Part shown: positions 1 through 8,244 of the stretch, piece after piece
How positions within the stretch are numbered: the stretch's first letter is position 1
Layout of the letters: every line of letters begins with the position of its first letter
Origin: JAADHX01 sp964569385
Lineage (GTDB): Bacteria > Actinomycetota > Acidimicrobiia > Acidimicrobiales > Poriferisodalaceae
DNA length: 64,000 nucleotides
NCBI GenBank assembly: GCA_964569385.1
Contig: CAZMUM010000019.1
Location: 1-64,000, forward strand
Direction of reading: 5' to 3'
Position numbers and translations under genes: made by a program
Notes under the pieces: model-generated
The model's database searches: none
Seen by the model: only the letters and a program-made list of their open reading frames with translations
What the model was told of the DNA's origin: nothing

Positions 1-627
1 TGGTCGATCCGAAACGAACCATCCGATGTCATTGAGGCTCGCCAGCATGCATCGCGAAGTGTCCGCTGGCGTAACGAACCCGACGGCACAGTCACCGCAA
101 CAATGCGGTTCACACCGCTCGTGGCTGGCACCCTCCAAGCCGCGATCGACACCCAAATGATGCGCACCCGACTCAAACGCGAGCCCGACAGCACTTGGCC
201 AACAGTCGCCAACCGCCGAGCCGACGCACTAAAGGCACTGTTAGCCGACGGAACGAGCTGCAAACCCGACTACGAAGTCATTGTTCACGTGCGCGGCGAC
301 GGCAACACCCTCGACGACGGCACCCCGATCCCAGACGGCCCGGTGGCCAGGCTGCTGCCCGATGCGTTCGTGCGTTTGTTGATCCACAATGCTGCGAGAC
401 ATCCTGTCAACGTGTCATCAAGACGGCGACACCCGACAGATCGACAGAAACGGTTCGTGAAAGAACGCGACCGTGTCTGCGTCGATTGCGGCCGTACTGA
501 CATAGTCGAATACGACCATATTCCGGCCTACGACATCAGCGGCCACACCCAGACCGACGAACTCGAACTCCGCTGCGGCCCCTGCCACACCGCTCGACAC
601 AACAAGCTCTCGCAGGGGTCCACTTGA
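1..627 (+). CDS. HNH endonuclease with DUF222-like region (5' truncated)
   Basis: The reading frame is open from the first base, so the true start lies left of the window; 208 codons are visible. The C-terminal 60 residues form an HNH nuclease finger: a CxxC pair (VCVDCG), the central EYDHIPAY with the metal-binding Asp-His, then a second CxxC (CGPCH) followed by a His-Asn (RHN). The region before it (RWRNEPDGTVTA through VAGTLQAAID) looks like the end of the DUF222 domain that precedes HNH in the actinobacterial 13E12 family. These proteins are abundant, repeated and often mobile in actinobacteria, and their biological role is not settled. It ends about 180 bp before the toxin gene on the other strand, with nothing recognisable between. 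Confidence 0.85.
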   Translation, partial: WSIRNEPSDVIEARQHASRSVRWRNEPDGTVTATMRFTPLVAGTLQAAIDTQMMRTRLKREPDSTWPTVANRRADALKALLADGTSCKPDYEVIVHVRGDGNTLDDGTPIPDGPVARLLPDAFVRLLIHNAARHPVNVSSRRRHPTDRQKRFVKERDRVCVDCGRTDIVEYDHIPAYDISGHTQTDELELRCGPCHTARHNKLSQGST

Positions 628-809
628 CCCAACATGTCTCGAGCTCCGCCGAATGAATTCGATCTACATCTGATTTCTAAAGTTGCCCGATTGCTTGCCG
701 TGGGGGAGCCGCGAGGCTCTTGGGCGTCCCACAGCGTCAGTGGAACCGGATTGCCGGTTCGATGTCTGAACCAGGTTTGACCGCTGACAGGTACTCGCGG
801 GAGTAGCGG

Positions 810-1223
810 TCACGGAAGAAGGTCGAACGCCTCGCAGTGTCTGGGTCGGACGACGGTGAAGTGTCGACGGTCCACGGTCGCGATTGTTGTGATGTTCCGT
901 CGTTCTGCCGCGGCGATAACCGAAGCGTCGACCGTGCCGAGCGGCAGATCGCGGTAGTGGTGCACTAGTTCGGCGATGCGGATCCAATCGGCGGCAGCGA
1001 CGGGTTCGACAGTGAAGTCTCCGGCTGCGAGATCGCCGAGGAATCGGACCTCTGGTTCGGTGCCGAGCCTGCTTGAGATGAGGTAAGCGACCTCGGTGAT
1101 AACAAGCGTCGGGACGACAAGGGGGCCTGGCGTGGTTCTAAGAAGGTCGAGAGACGCGCTGTGGTGACGGTCGTCGGCATCGACGTATGCGTACAGCGGG
1201 CCAGCATCGACGATGATGGCTAT
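810..1223 (-). CDS. VapC-like PIN-domain toxin
   Basis: About 137 residues with a PIN ribonuclease fold. The four acidic residues expected of the active site are visible: Asp in IVDAGPL near the N-terminus, Glu in VITEVAYLI, Asp in GTVDASVIAAAE and Asp in TVDRRHF. VapC toxins cleave tRNA or rRNA and are neutralised by the neighbouring antitoxin. It follows the ribbon-helix-helix gene with a 4-base overlap reading ATAG. No ATG, GTG or TTG occurs in frame near the PIN N-terminus: the codons there are GTC-ATA-GCC-ATC-ATC-GTC-GAT. The start given is the ATA inside the overlap, where an ATG (in ATGA) would be expected. It may be translated from ATA by coupling, or it may have lost its start. Confidence 0.8.
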   Translation of the reverse strand: MAIIVDAGPLYAYVDADDRHHSASLDLLRTTPGPLVVPTLVITEVAYLISSRLGTEPEVRFLGDLAAGDFTVEPVAAADWIRIAELVHHYRDLPLGTVDASVIAAAERRNITTIATVDRRHFTVVRPRHCEAFDLLP

Positions 1224-1438
1224 GACGGCACCTCGCTGGCGAGGATTTCCTCGATGCGCTCGGAGATATCGTCCCTGCCGCTGCGGCCCGCTGCTGCGGC
1301 TCCTAGTCGACGTGATCGACCAAGGTGGGTTTCGATTGCCTCGCGGCTTAGTTCGGAGATTGTCATGTCTCGGCGCTGTGCTTCGTGGCGGAGTCTGGCG
1401 TCGAGATCCTCGGGTAGCTTGATGGTCGTGCGATTCAT
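1220..1438 (-). CDS. Ribbon-helix-helix antitoxin (VapB/CopG-like)
   Basis: A 72-residue protein beginning MNRTTIKLPEDLDARLRHEA, a classic ribbon-helix-helix beta strand followed by the first helix, then MTISELSREAIETHL as the second helix. The C-terminal tail (residues 45-72) is the part expected to wrap the toxin. The longer open frame upstream to 1555 is not used here because the RHH family normally starts at this strand. It lies directly upstream of the PIN toxin, and such pairs usually bind their own promoter. It is an antitoxin by family and context; the exact partner specificity cannot be read from sequence. Confidence 0.82.
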   Translation of the reverse strand: MNRTTIKLPEDLDARLRHEAQRRDMTISELSREAIETHLGRSRRLGAAAAGRSGRDDISERIEEILASEVPS

Positions 1439-1567
1439 GTATGCCAGCATATCCATAAGCTCCGCCCGCGCAACGAGCAGAGCGGGTTGGCTGATTCCAA
1501 TTCTGGTATAGCAGCCTGTAGGTACCCGGCAAGCTAAGCGGTCGGGCCTTGGCAAGCTCGACAGTTG

Positions 1568-2944
1568 TTATTGGCCGCGAGCAGCGATTCCGACGGTTGC
1601 GGCGACACCCATGATGTCGGTGGACAACCCGCCCAGGCTTAGGCGGATGTGCTGATCGTCAGATGGACCGACACGGAAAGGGCGGCCGGGGGAGACGCCG
1701 ATGCCCTGGGCCGCCAGGGCCACCGCGGCTTGTTGTTCGTCGACCACCGGGATCCATACGTTCAATCCGACGCCCGGGTGCGCCTCGACACCGTGCAAAA
1801 TCAGCGCCGTGACCAGAGCGTTACGGCGATCCAGGTAACACGCCGCGGCGGCCTCCACCAAAAGCTCGGTGTCGGGGTCGGTCAGCATCGTGAGCAAGAT
1901 CTGCTGGATGAGGCGACTCGTCCAAGCTGGGCCTAGCTGGCGGCGGCGGACGATCTTGTCGATCAGTTCGGCGGGGCCACCCAAGGCGGCAATGCGGAGG
2001 TCGGGGCCATGGGACTTGGAGAAACTGTGGATGTGCAAGACGTTGGTCGGCACGAACTCGCCGACGCTCCAGAGTCTTGCGCCAGAAGCACCGCCAGAAT
2101 GGTCGTCTTCGACCACGATTGTCGAGGTCCCAGCCACAAGATCAGCGATGGCCTCAGTGCGGGCGCGCGACGTGTGGGTTCCGGTCGGGTTGTGGGCTCG
2201 AGGCTGGGTAAACAGGGCAACCGGACCAAGCTCCATAGCGGCCGCCAGCTCCGAAAGCACTGGCCCCTCATCGTCCAGCCCGACCCCAACAATTTGTGCG
2301 CCTGCCATCTCGAGCATGTCGATCAAGGGAGGAAAAGTAGGGTCCTCAACCACAACGGCGTCGCCGTAACGCACGATCTCGTTGACAATACGGTCGAGTG
2401 CGTCTTGAGCCCCGTCGACAACTGTCAAACCCTCAGGTTCAAAGGGCCAACGTCGTATTAGTTCAGCCTCAAGCTCAGGTAGAACTGGAGGGTCCACATA
2501 GGACGAAACGACCACGTCGCCGTGTAATTTGTGAAGCACTGGCCCCAGTGGCGGCAGCAGAGCGCGATCGGGGGTGCCTGTACTCAAATCGAGGGCCATC
2601 GTGCCTGGCGGGACTGGAACCTGCCATGACCGGGTGCCGGCGCGGCCCCTCCTGGGCTGGACCCGAGTGCCGCGTCGCCCATCGGTGGCGATCACCCGAT
2701 GGTGTTGAAGGGTCTTCCACGCATCGGCCACTGTGTTGGCGCTAACGCCCAAGAGTTCAGCGAGCGCCCGAACCGTGGGCAGTCTCACACCAGGTTCTAG
2801 CTCGCCGTCGCTAACCAGGTTCGATATAGCGCGCGCAATTCCCGCAGCCGATGGATCGTCAACGCGACTACCGATGACTGCCGCAGACTCTTCGGCGAAA
2901 TCAAGAAACGGATCGTCTTTCGGGTCGCAGTCAATAATCCCCAT
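1568..2944 (-). CDS. MocR-type GntR/aminotransferase-fold transcriptional regulator
   Basis: A 458-residue protein with an N-terminal GntR winged helix (GVRLPTVRALAELLGVSANT, then VADAWKTLQHHRVI and a GRRGTRV wing) joined to a class I/II aminotransferase-like domain. The PLP lysine motif is present (HSFSKSHGPDLRIA). MocR proteins use PLP or an adduct as ligand and control amino-acid, vitamin or amine pathways. The gene is divergent from the beta-ureidopropionase operon and probably controls it (inference from position). The ATG at 2944 is preferred over a TTG at 2965, because a perfect 10-bp palindrome lies at 2953-2962, just upstream of the ATG. The ligand might be beta-alanine or another pathway amine, but this is untested. 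Confidence 0.85.
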   Translation of the reverse strand: MGIIDCDPKDDPFLDFAEESAAVIGSRVDDPSAAGIARAISNLVSDGELEPGVRLPTVRALAELLGVSANTVADAWKTLQHHRVIATDGRRGTRVQPRRGRAGTRSWQVPVPPGTMALDLSTGTPDRALLPPLGPVLHKLHGDVVVSSYVDPPVLPELEAELIRRWPFEPEGLTVVDGAQDALDRIVNEIVRYGDAVVVEDPTFPPLIDMLEMAGAQIVGVGLDDEGPVLSELAAAMELGPVALFTQPRAHNPTGTHTSRARTEAIADLVAGTSTIVVEDDHSGGASGARLWSVGEFVPTNVLHIHSFSKSHGPDLRIAALGGPAELIDKIVRRRQLGPAWTSRLIQQILLTMLTDPDTELLVEAAAACYLDRRNALVTALILHGVEAHPGVGLNVWIPVVDEQQAAVALAAQGIGVSPGRPFRVGPSDDQHIRLSLGGLSTDIMGVAATVGIAARGQ

Positions 2945-2952
2945 AGGAATCT

Positions 2953-2962
2953 TTGTATACAA
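2953..2962. promoter_or_regulatory. Candidate GntR-family operator
   Basis: TTGTATACAA is a perfect 10-bp palindrome, extended by CTTTGT (2951-2956) opposite ACAAAG (2962-2967). It resembles the TNGTNNACNA-type sites of GntR regulators. It lies in the only intergenic space between the MocR-type regulator and the divergent catabolic operon, 9 bases upstream of the regulator ATG and about 90 bases upstream of the operon's first ATG. Binding is inferred from position and symmetry only; MocR proteins often prefer direct repeats. Confidence 0.5.
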
Positions 2963-3054
2963 CAAAGAGGCCCTTGTTCGCCAATTGTCTATTCAATACT
3001 GTGACCAGTAACACAGCGCCAACTACCGCGCATGTGACACACAGGGGGTCAAAC

Positions 3055-3897
3055 ATGTCTGACAACGTCAAAGCTGCAATTGTTCAATGTGCCTGGACGG
3101 GCGACAAAGAATCAATGATCGAGCTTCACGAGAAATACGTGGCCGAAGCTGCTGCTCAGGGCACCCAGGTCATGTGTTTTCAGGAACTCTTTTATGGCCC
3201 CTACTTCTGCCAGGTTCAGGACGCACAGTTCTACAGCTACACCGAAGCCATTCCCGATGGCCCCACGACCAAACGGTTCCAGGAGATAGCGGCCAAACAC
3301 GGCATGGTGCTCGTGCTGCCGATGTATGAAGAAGAACAGCCAGGCATCTTGTACAACACCGCGGCCATAATCGACGCCGACGGCACTTACCTCGGCAAAT
3401 ACCGCAAACACCACATCCCCCAGGTGAAGGGCTTCTGGGAGAAGTTCTACTTCCGCCCAGGCAATGGCGGTTACTCGGTGTTCGAAACCGCAGTCGGCAA
3501 AGTTGGCATCTACATCTGTTATGACCGCCACTTCCCAGAAGGCTGGCGAGCGCTCGGCCTCAACGGCGCCGAAATCGTGTTCAACCCATCGGCCACCAGC
3601 CGCGGCCTGTCGGCATACCTGTGGCAGCTCGAACAGACATCGGCTGCTGCGGCCAACATGTATTACGTGGGTGCCATCAACCGGGTCGGCATCGAAGACC
3701 TCGGCGACAACGACTTCTACGGCACCTCGTACTTCGCCAACCCTCGAGGCCAGTTCGTTGGCGGCACCGCATCTGACCAAGATGCCGAGCTGGTAGTGCG
3801 CGACCTCGACCTCAGCCTGGTCAAAGAAGTGCGCGAACAGTGGGCCTTCTACCGAGATCGCCGTCCCGACTCCTACGGCCCCCTCACCCAGGCCTGA
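3055..3897 (+). CDS. Beta-ureidopropionase (N-carbamoyl-beta-alanine amidohydrolase), nitrilase superfamily
   Basis: A 280-residue nitrilase-superfamily enzyme. The catalytic triad is visible: Glu44 in CFQELFYGPYF, Lys118 in GKYRKHHIPQV and Cys155 in YICYDRHFPEGWRA. The motif set matches N-carbamoyl amino-acid/beta-ureidopropionase members, which hydrolyse N-carbamoyl-beta-alanine to beta-alanine, CO2 and ammonia. The start at 3055 follows an AGGGGGT ribosome-binding site; an open frame running back to 2953 would cover the promoter. It is the first gene of an operon with an aminotransferase (12 bp downstream) and dihydropyrimidinase, which fits the third step of reductive pyrimidine degradation. 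N-carbamoylputrescine amidase is a close alternative by sequence, but the context argues against it. Confidence 0.88.
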   Translation: MSDNVKAAIVQCAWTGDKESMIELHEKYVAEAAAQGTQVMCFQELFYGPYFCQVQDAQFYSYTEAIPDGPTTKRFQEIAAKHGMVLVLPMYEEEQPGILYNTAAIIDADGTYLGKYRKHHIPQVKGFWEKFYFRPGNGGYSVFETAVGKVGIYICYDRHFPEGWRALGLNGAEIVFNPSATSRGLSAYLWQLEQTSAAAANMYYVGAINRVGIEDLGDNDFYGTSYFANPRGQFVGGTASDQDAELVVRDLDLSLVKEVREQWAFYRDRRPDSYGPLTQA

Positions 3898-3909
3898 ACA
3901 GGAGCAGCC

Positions 3910-5208
3910 ATGACCACCAACGCCGAACTTCAGGCTCGATACGACGCTGTTCTCCCAAACTTCGTGCACACGCTGCACCAAGACCCCGTTTCGATCGATA
4001 GGGGACAAGGCAGCTACATCTGGGACATCGAGGGCAACCGTTACCTCGACTTCTTCGGCGGTGTGCTCACCACCATGATCGGTCACAGCAACCCAGACGT
4101 TGTTGCTGCCGTGCAGGCCCAAGCGGCCAAGGTCATGCACACATCGACGCTGTATCTGTCCGAGCCGATGATCGAACTGGCAGAAGAGATCGCCGCGGTC
4201 TCTGGCATCGCTGACGCACGGGTGTTCTTCACCACATCGGGCAGCGAAGCCAACGACATGGCCATCTTGTTGTCGACCAGTTATCGCAAGTCGAACCAGG
4301 TTTTGGCTATGCGCAACAGCTATCACGGCCGGTCATTCACAGCCCAAGCCATCACGTCTCACTCGGCCTGGTCATCGACAAGCCTCAGCGGCCTATCGGT
4401 CAACTTCGTGCAAGGGGCCTACCGCCTACGCAGCCCGTTCCGCGGGTTCACCGACGACGAGTTCACCGAAGCCTGCGTGAACGACCTCCAACAAGTGATC
4501 GACATGATGACTTCTGGCGATGTGGCCTGCCTGATCGCCGAACCTATCCAAGGTGTCGGCGGCTTCACAGTGCCACCCGACGGCTTCTTCGGTGCTATGG
4601 CCAAGATCTTGTCGAATCACGGCATCTTGTTCATCGCCGACGAGGTACAAACCGGGTGGGGCCGCACCGGGCAACACTTCTGGGGTTACCAAGCCCACGA
4701 CATTGTTCCAGACATGCTCACCTTCGCCAAAGGTGTAGGCAACGGCATTACCTTGGCCGGCATTGTGGCCAGGGCCGAGATCATGGACACCATCAAGGTC
4801 AACTCGTTCAGCACCTTCGGCGGCAACCCGCTGTCGTGCGCGGCCGGCCTGGCCACGCTGCGTTACGTCAAAGAACACAACCTTCAAGCCAATGCCGCCG
4901 CCATGGGCCAACGTATCGAAGACATGCTCGACCCTGTAGCCGCTGCCATGCCCTGGATTGCCGAACGGCGCGGCCGCGGCCTCATGCAAGCTATCGAGAC
5001 CGTGCAACCAGGCACCATCGAACCAGACGCGGGCATGGCCGGTCGCCTGCTGGAAGCATGCAAGGATCGAGGCGTGCTGCTAGGCAAGGGTGGGCTCTAC
5101 GGAAATGCGCTGCGCATCACACCGATGTTGACTGTGACGGCAGAAGAAATCGACGAAGGCATTGGTGCCCTAGTCGAGGTAATCGAAGAAGTCGACTCAC
5201 AAACCTGA
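3910..5208 (+). CDS. Class III (omega) aminotransferase, probable beta-alanine transaminase
   Basis: A 432-residue PLP-dependent class III aminotransferase. Visible motifs are FFTTSGSEANDMA (PLP phosphate region), NSYHGRS, LFIADEVQTGWGRTG with the cofactor-binding Asp, and FAKGVGNG with the Schiff-base Lys at residue 274. An AGGAG site sits before the ATG and the gene follows the ureidopropionase by 12 bp. In this setting the likely reaction is transfer of the amino group from beta-alanine (or 3-aminoisobutyrate from thymine) to pyruvate or another keto acid, giving malonate semialdehyde, the substrate of the dehydrogenase three genes on. Related enzymes act on 4-aminobutyrate or glyoxylate, so the exact donor is inferred. 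Confidence 0.85.
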   Translation: MTTNAELQARYDAVLPNFVHTLHQDPVSIDRGQGSYIWDIEGNRYLDFFGGVLTTMIGHSNPDVVAAVQAQAAKVMHTSTLYLSEPMIELAEEIAAVSGIADARVFFTTSGSEANDMAILLSTSYRKSNQVLAMRNSYHGRSFTAQAITSHSAWSSTSLSGLSVNFVQGAYRLRSPFRGFTDDEFTEACVNDLQQVIDMMTSGDVACLIAEPIQGVGGFTVPPDGFFGAMAKILSNHGILFIADEVQTGWGRTGQHFWGYQAHDIVPDMLTFAKGVGNGITLAGIVARAEIMDTIKVNSFSTFGGNPLSCAAGLATLRYVKEHNLQANAAAMGQRIEDMLDPVAAAMPWIAERRGRGLMQAIETVQPGTIEPDAGMAGRLLEACKDRGVLLGKGGLYGNALRITPMLTVTAEEIDEGIGALVEVIEEVDSQT

Positions 5209-5237
5209 GCCAACTCGAATCGCAACCAGCGACCGAG

Positions 5238-5300
5238 CTACTGGCACACTTACTGGCACACCTACTGGCACAACGACACAACTACTGGCACACCTACTGG
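5238..5300 (+). repeat. 12-bp tandem repeat upstream of dihydropyrimidinase
   Basis: Four copies and one partial copy of a CTACTGGCACAC-like unit: 5238-5249, 5250-5261, 5262-5273, then an 8-base interruption, 5282-5293 and the partial at 5294-5300. The last unit runs straight into the GGGGGA ribosome-binding site of the next gene. It fills most of the 103-bp gap inside the operon. Function unknown; it could affect mRNA structure or be slippage-prone. Confidence 0.8.
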
Positions 5301-5311
5301 GGGAATCAAAC

Positions 5312-6724
5312 ATGACAATGCTCATCAAGAACGGAACGGTAATCACCTCGATCGGGGCATCCGCAGCCGACGTGCTCGTGCACGATGAAAAGATCGTCGC
5401 GGTCATGGAGCCAGGCTCGACCATCGCGACCACCGCCGAATCCGGAGCCGAACGAGTCATCGATGCCAAGGGTTTGTACGTCATCCCCGGCGGGGTCGAC
5501 GGCCACACCCACATGGAGCTGCCGTTCGGCGGCACCGAAGCATCAGACGACTTCGAGAACGGCACCCGCGCCGCGGCATGGGGCGGAACCACCACCATCA
5601 TCGACTTCGCGGTTCAGACATACGGCACCAGAGTCCGCGACGCCCTCGACACGTGGATGGAAAAGGCCGAAGGCAACTGCGCCATCGACTTCGGATTCCA
5701 CCAGATCCTGGGCGATGTCAACGATCAGTCGCTCAAAGACATGGACGCCCTCGTCGACGAAGGCATTACCAGCTTCAAGCTGTTCATGGCCTACCCCGGC
5801 GTGTTCTACTCAGACGACGGCCAGATTTTGCGAGCCATGCAGCAAGCAGCTGGCAACGGTGCGCTCATCCAGATGCACGCCGAGAACGGCATCGCCATCG
5901 ACGTGTTAGCCGCCCAAGCCGTAGAGCGGGGCGAAACCGGCCCCATCTATCACGGCAAAGTACGAAGGGCCGAACTCGAAAGCGAAGCTACACACCGGGC
6001 CATTCAGCTAGCCAAAGTTGGTGCCGCGCCGCTCTACATTGTTCACCTTTCGGCCTCAGAAGCCCTCGAACAGGTGGCCATCGCCCGCAACAACGGGGCC
6101 AACGTCTTCGCCGAAACGTGTCCTCAGTATCTGTACCTCAACCTCGAAGATCACCTCGGGGCCCCAGGTTTCCAAGGAGCCGGATACGTGTGCTCCACAC
6201 CGCTTCGCACCAAACACGCCCACCACCACGAAGACTTGTGGAAGGGGCTGCGCACCAACGACCTAAGCGTTGTGGCCACCGACCACTGCCCATTCTGCAT
6301 GAAGGACCAAAAAGAGCTCGGCCTCAACGACTTCAGAGACATCCCTAACGGCATCGGTGGCGTCGAGCACCGCATGGACCTTCTCTATCAAGGCGTCGTC
6401 AACGGCGAGATCTCCTTGGCCCGCTGGATCGAACTGTGCGCCACCACCCCAGCCCGCATGTTCGGCCTCTACCCAAAGAAGGGCACCATTCAGCCAGGTG
6501 CCGACGCCGACATCGTGCTGTATGACCCCAACGCCAAGTGGAGCATCAGCGTCGACAACCACCACATGAACATGGACTACTCGGCCTATGAAGGCTTCGA
6601 GCTCAACGGCAAGGTCCACACCGTAATGTCGCGTGGCAAGGTCATCCTCGAAGGTGACAGCTACATCGGCAAGAAGAGCGACGGCAAGTACCTACGCCGT
6701 GGCCTGTCCCAGTACCTGATTTAG
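5312..6724 (+). CDS. hydA: Dihydropyrimidinase / D-hydantoinase
   Basis: A 470-residue cyclic amidohydrolase. Metal ligands are visible: H65 and H67 in DGHTHMELPFGG, the lysine expected to be carboxylated (K156) in SFKLFMAYPG, His in QMHAENG and YIVHLSAS, and Asp in ATDHCPF. The enzyme opens the ring of 5,6-dihydrouracil or dihydrothymine, and usually of 5-substituted hydantoins, to N-carbamoyl amino acids, the substrate of the ureidopropionase at the operon start. The GGGGGA site precedes ATG 5312; ATG 5318 is an alternative two codons in. Length matches the family (about 460-490). The true substrate, dihydropyrimidine or hydantoin, cannot be settled from sequence. Confidence 0.93.
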   Translation: MTMLIKNGTVITSIGASAADVLVHDEKIVAVMEPGSTIATTAESGAERVIDAKGLYVIPGGVDGHTHMELPFGGTEASDDFENGTRAAAWGGTTTIIDFAVQTYGTRVRDALDTWMEKAEGNCAIDFGFHQILGDVNDQSLKDMDALVDEGITSFKLFMAYPGVFYSDDGQILRAMQQAAGNGALIQMHAENGIAIDVLAAQAVERGETGPIYHGKVRRAELESEATHRAIQLAKVGAAPLYIVHLSASEALEQVAIARNNGANVFAETCPQYLYLNLEDHLGAPGFQGAGYVCSTPLRTKHAHHHEDLWKGLRTNDLSVVATDHCPFCMKDQKELGLNDFRDIPNGIGGVEHRMDLLYQGVVNGEISLARWIELCATTPARMFGLYPKKGTIQPGADADIVLYDPNAKWSISVDNHHMNMDYSAYEGFELNGKVHTVMSRGKVILEGDSYIGKKSDGKYLRRGLSQYLI

Positions 6725-6756
6725 CCAATACCTGATCTAACCAGGAAGTTCACTAC

Positions 6757-8244
6757 ATGTACGAGATCAACCACCTCATCGACGGCGTATCGGTGGCTGG
6801 CCAATCGGGCCACACCAAGCCGGTATTCAATCCTGCCACCGGCGAACAAACAGGGTCCGTTGCCTTGGCATCGGATGGCGAGGTCGATGCCGCGGTGGCA
6901 TCGGCCCAAGCCGCGTACCAAAGCTGGAGCCAGACGAGCGTGGCTACCCGAACCAAGCTGATGTACAAGTTCCGCAACCTGGTCGTCGAAAACGCTGACG
7001 AAGTCGGCCGTCTGCTCACCGCCGAACACGGCAAAGTACTATCTGATGCAGCCGGCGAGGTCGCTCGGTGCATCGAGAACATCGAATATGCCTGCGGCCT
7101 GGCCGACCACCTCAAGGGCAGCTACAACGAACTGGCATCAACTGGCGTCGACGTTCACACTGTGCCTCGACCATTGGGCGTGGTGGCGGGCATCACCCCG
7201 TTCAACTTCCCGGTCATGGTGCCGCTGTGGATGGCCCCAAACGCAATCGCCTGTGGCAACACGTTCATCCTCAAACCATCAGAGCGCGACCCGTCGGCGC
7301 CCATGTTGTTGGCCGAACTGTTTCAAGAAGCTGGGTTTCCGCCCGGCGTGTTCAACGTGGTTAACGGCGACAAGGTTGCTGTCGACCGGCTCCTCGAACA
7401 CCCAGACGTCAAGGCCGTCAGCTTCGTTGGTTCGACCCCAATCGCCCGCCATGTCTACGTCAACGGATCGGCTAGTGGCAAACGGGTGCAGGCCCTCGGC
7501 GGTGCCAAGAACCACATGGTCGTGCTGCCAGATGCCGACATCGGACTTGCTGCGGACTCCGCGGTATCGGCCGCGTACGGATCAGCCGGCGAACGCTGCA
7601 TGGCGATATCGGTAGTGGCCACCGTTGGCGATGTAGCCGACGAACTGGTCGAAGCCATCAAGGTGCGAATGGACAAGCTGGTCATCGGTGACGGCACCGA
7701 CCCGGCCTCAGAAATGGGGCCGCTCATCACCCGCGAGTCGCGCGACAAGGTGGCTGGCTACATCGCCAGCGCCGCCGAAGCCGGAGCCACTGTGGTGGTC
7801 GACGGGCGCGACGCAACGTTCGACAACGACGGGTTCTTCCTTGGCGTCAGCCTGCTCGACCATGTCACCACCGACATGGAGGCCTACAAGGACGAAATCT
7901 TCGGACCAGTCCTCTGTGTGGTTCGCTGCGAAACCTACGACGAGGCCGTTGGCCTCATCGCCGACTGCCCATGGGGAAATGGTGCCGCCATCTTCACCCG
8001 CGACGGCGGAGCGGCCCGCCAGTTCCAACAAGATGCCGACGCCGGCATGGTCGGCGTCAACGTACCTATCCCGGTACCCGTCGGTTATCACTCGTTCGGC
8101 GGCTGGAAAGACTCGCTGTTTGGCGACAACACGATGTATGGCCCAGAAGGCATCAACTTCTACACCCGCCCCAAAGTCATGACTACCCGCTGGCCAGACC
8201 CATCGACCAGCGAAATCGACCTCGGCTTCCCGGTGAACAAGTGA
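6757..8244 (+). CDS. mmsA: Methylmalonate/malonate-semialdehyde dehydrogenase (CoA-acylating)
   Basis: A 495-residue aldehyde dehydrogenase of the CoA-acylating MmsA type. It has the family's TPFNFPVMVPLWM stretch, FILKPSERDP for NAD binding, SFVGSTPIARHVY, GAKNHMVVLPDAD and the nucleophile Cys281 in GERCMAIS. MmsA converts malonate semialdehyde to acetyl-CoA, or methylmalonate semialdehyde to propionyl-CoA, using NAD and CoA. Following the aminotransferase and dihydropyrimidinase, it supplies the last step of beta-alanine (uracil) or 3-aminoisobutyrate (thymine) use. An AGGAAG site precedes the ATG. Its stop overlaps the next start by one base (TGATG), so the two are probably coupled. Confidence 0.93.
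   Translation: MYEINHLIDGVSVAGQSGHTKPVFNPATGEQTGSVALASDGEVDAAVASAQAAYQSWSQTSVATRTKLMYKFRNLVVENADEVGRLLTAEHGKVLSDAAGEVARCIENIEYACGLADHLKGSYNELASTGVDVHTVPRPLGVVAGITPFNFPVMVPLWMAPNAIACGNTFILKPSERDPSAPMLLAELFQEAGFPPGVFNVVNGDKVAVDRLLEHPDVKAVSFVGSTPIARHVYVNGSASGKRVQALGGAKNHMVVLPDADIGLAADSAVSAAYGSAGERCMAISVVATVGDVADELVEAIKVRMDKLVIGDGTDPASEMGPLITRESRDKVAGYIASAAEAGATVVVDGRDATFDNDGFFLGVSLLDHVTTDMEAYKDEIFGPVLCVVRCETYDEAVGLIADCPWGNGAAIFTRDGGAARQFQQDADAGMVGVNVPIPVPVGYHSFGGWKDSLFGDNTMYGPEGINFYTRPKVMTTRWPDPSTSEIDLGFPVNK

Noticed and set aside
3112..4326. A 404-codon antisense open frame on the minus strand
   Set aside because: It lies opposite the ureidopropionase and aminotransferase, both with full motif sets; high-GC codon use leaves a long mirror frame open.
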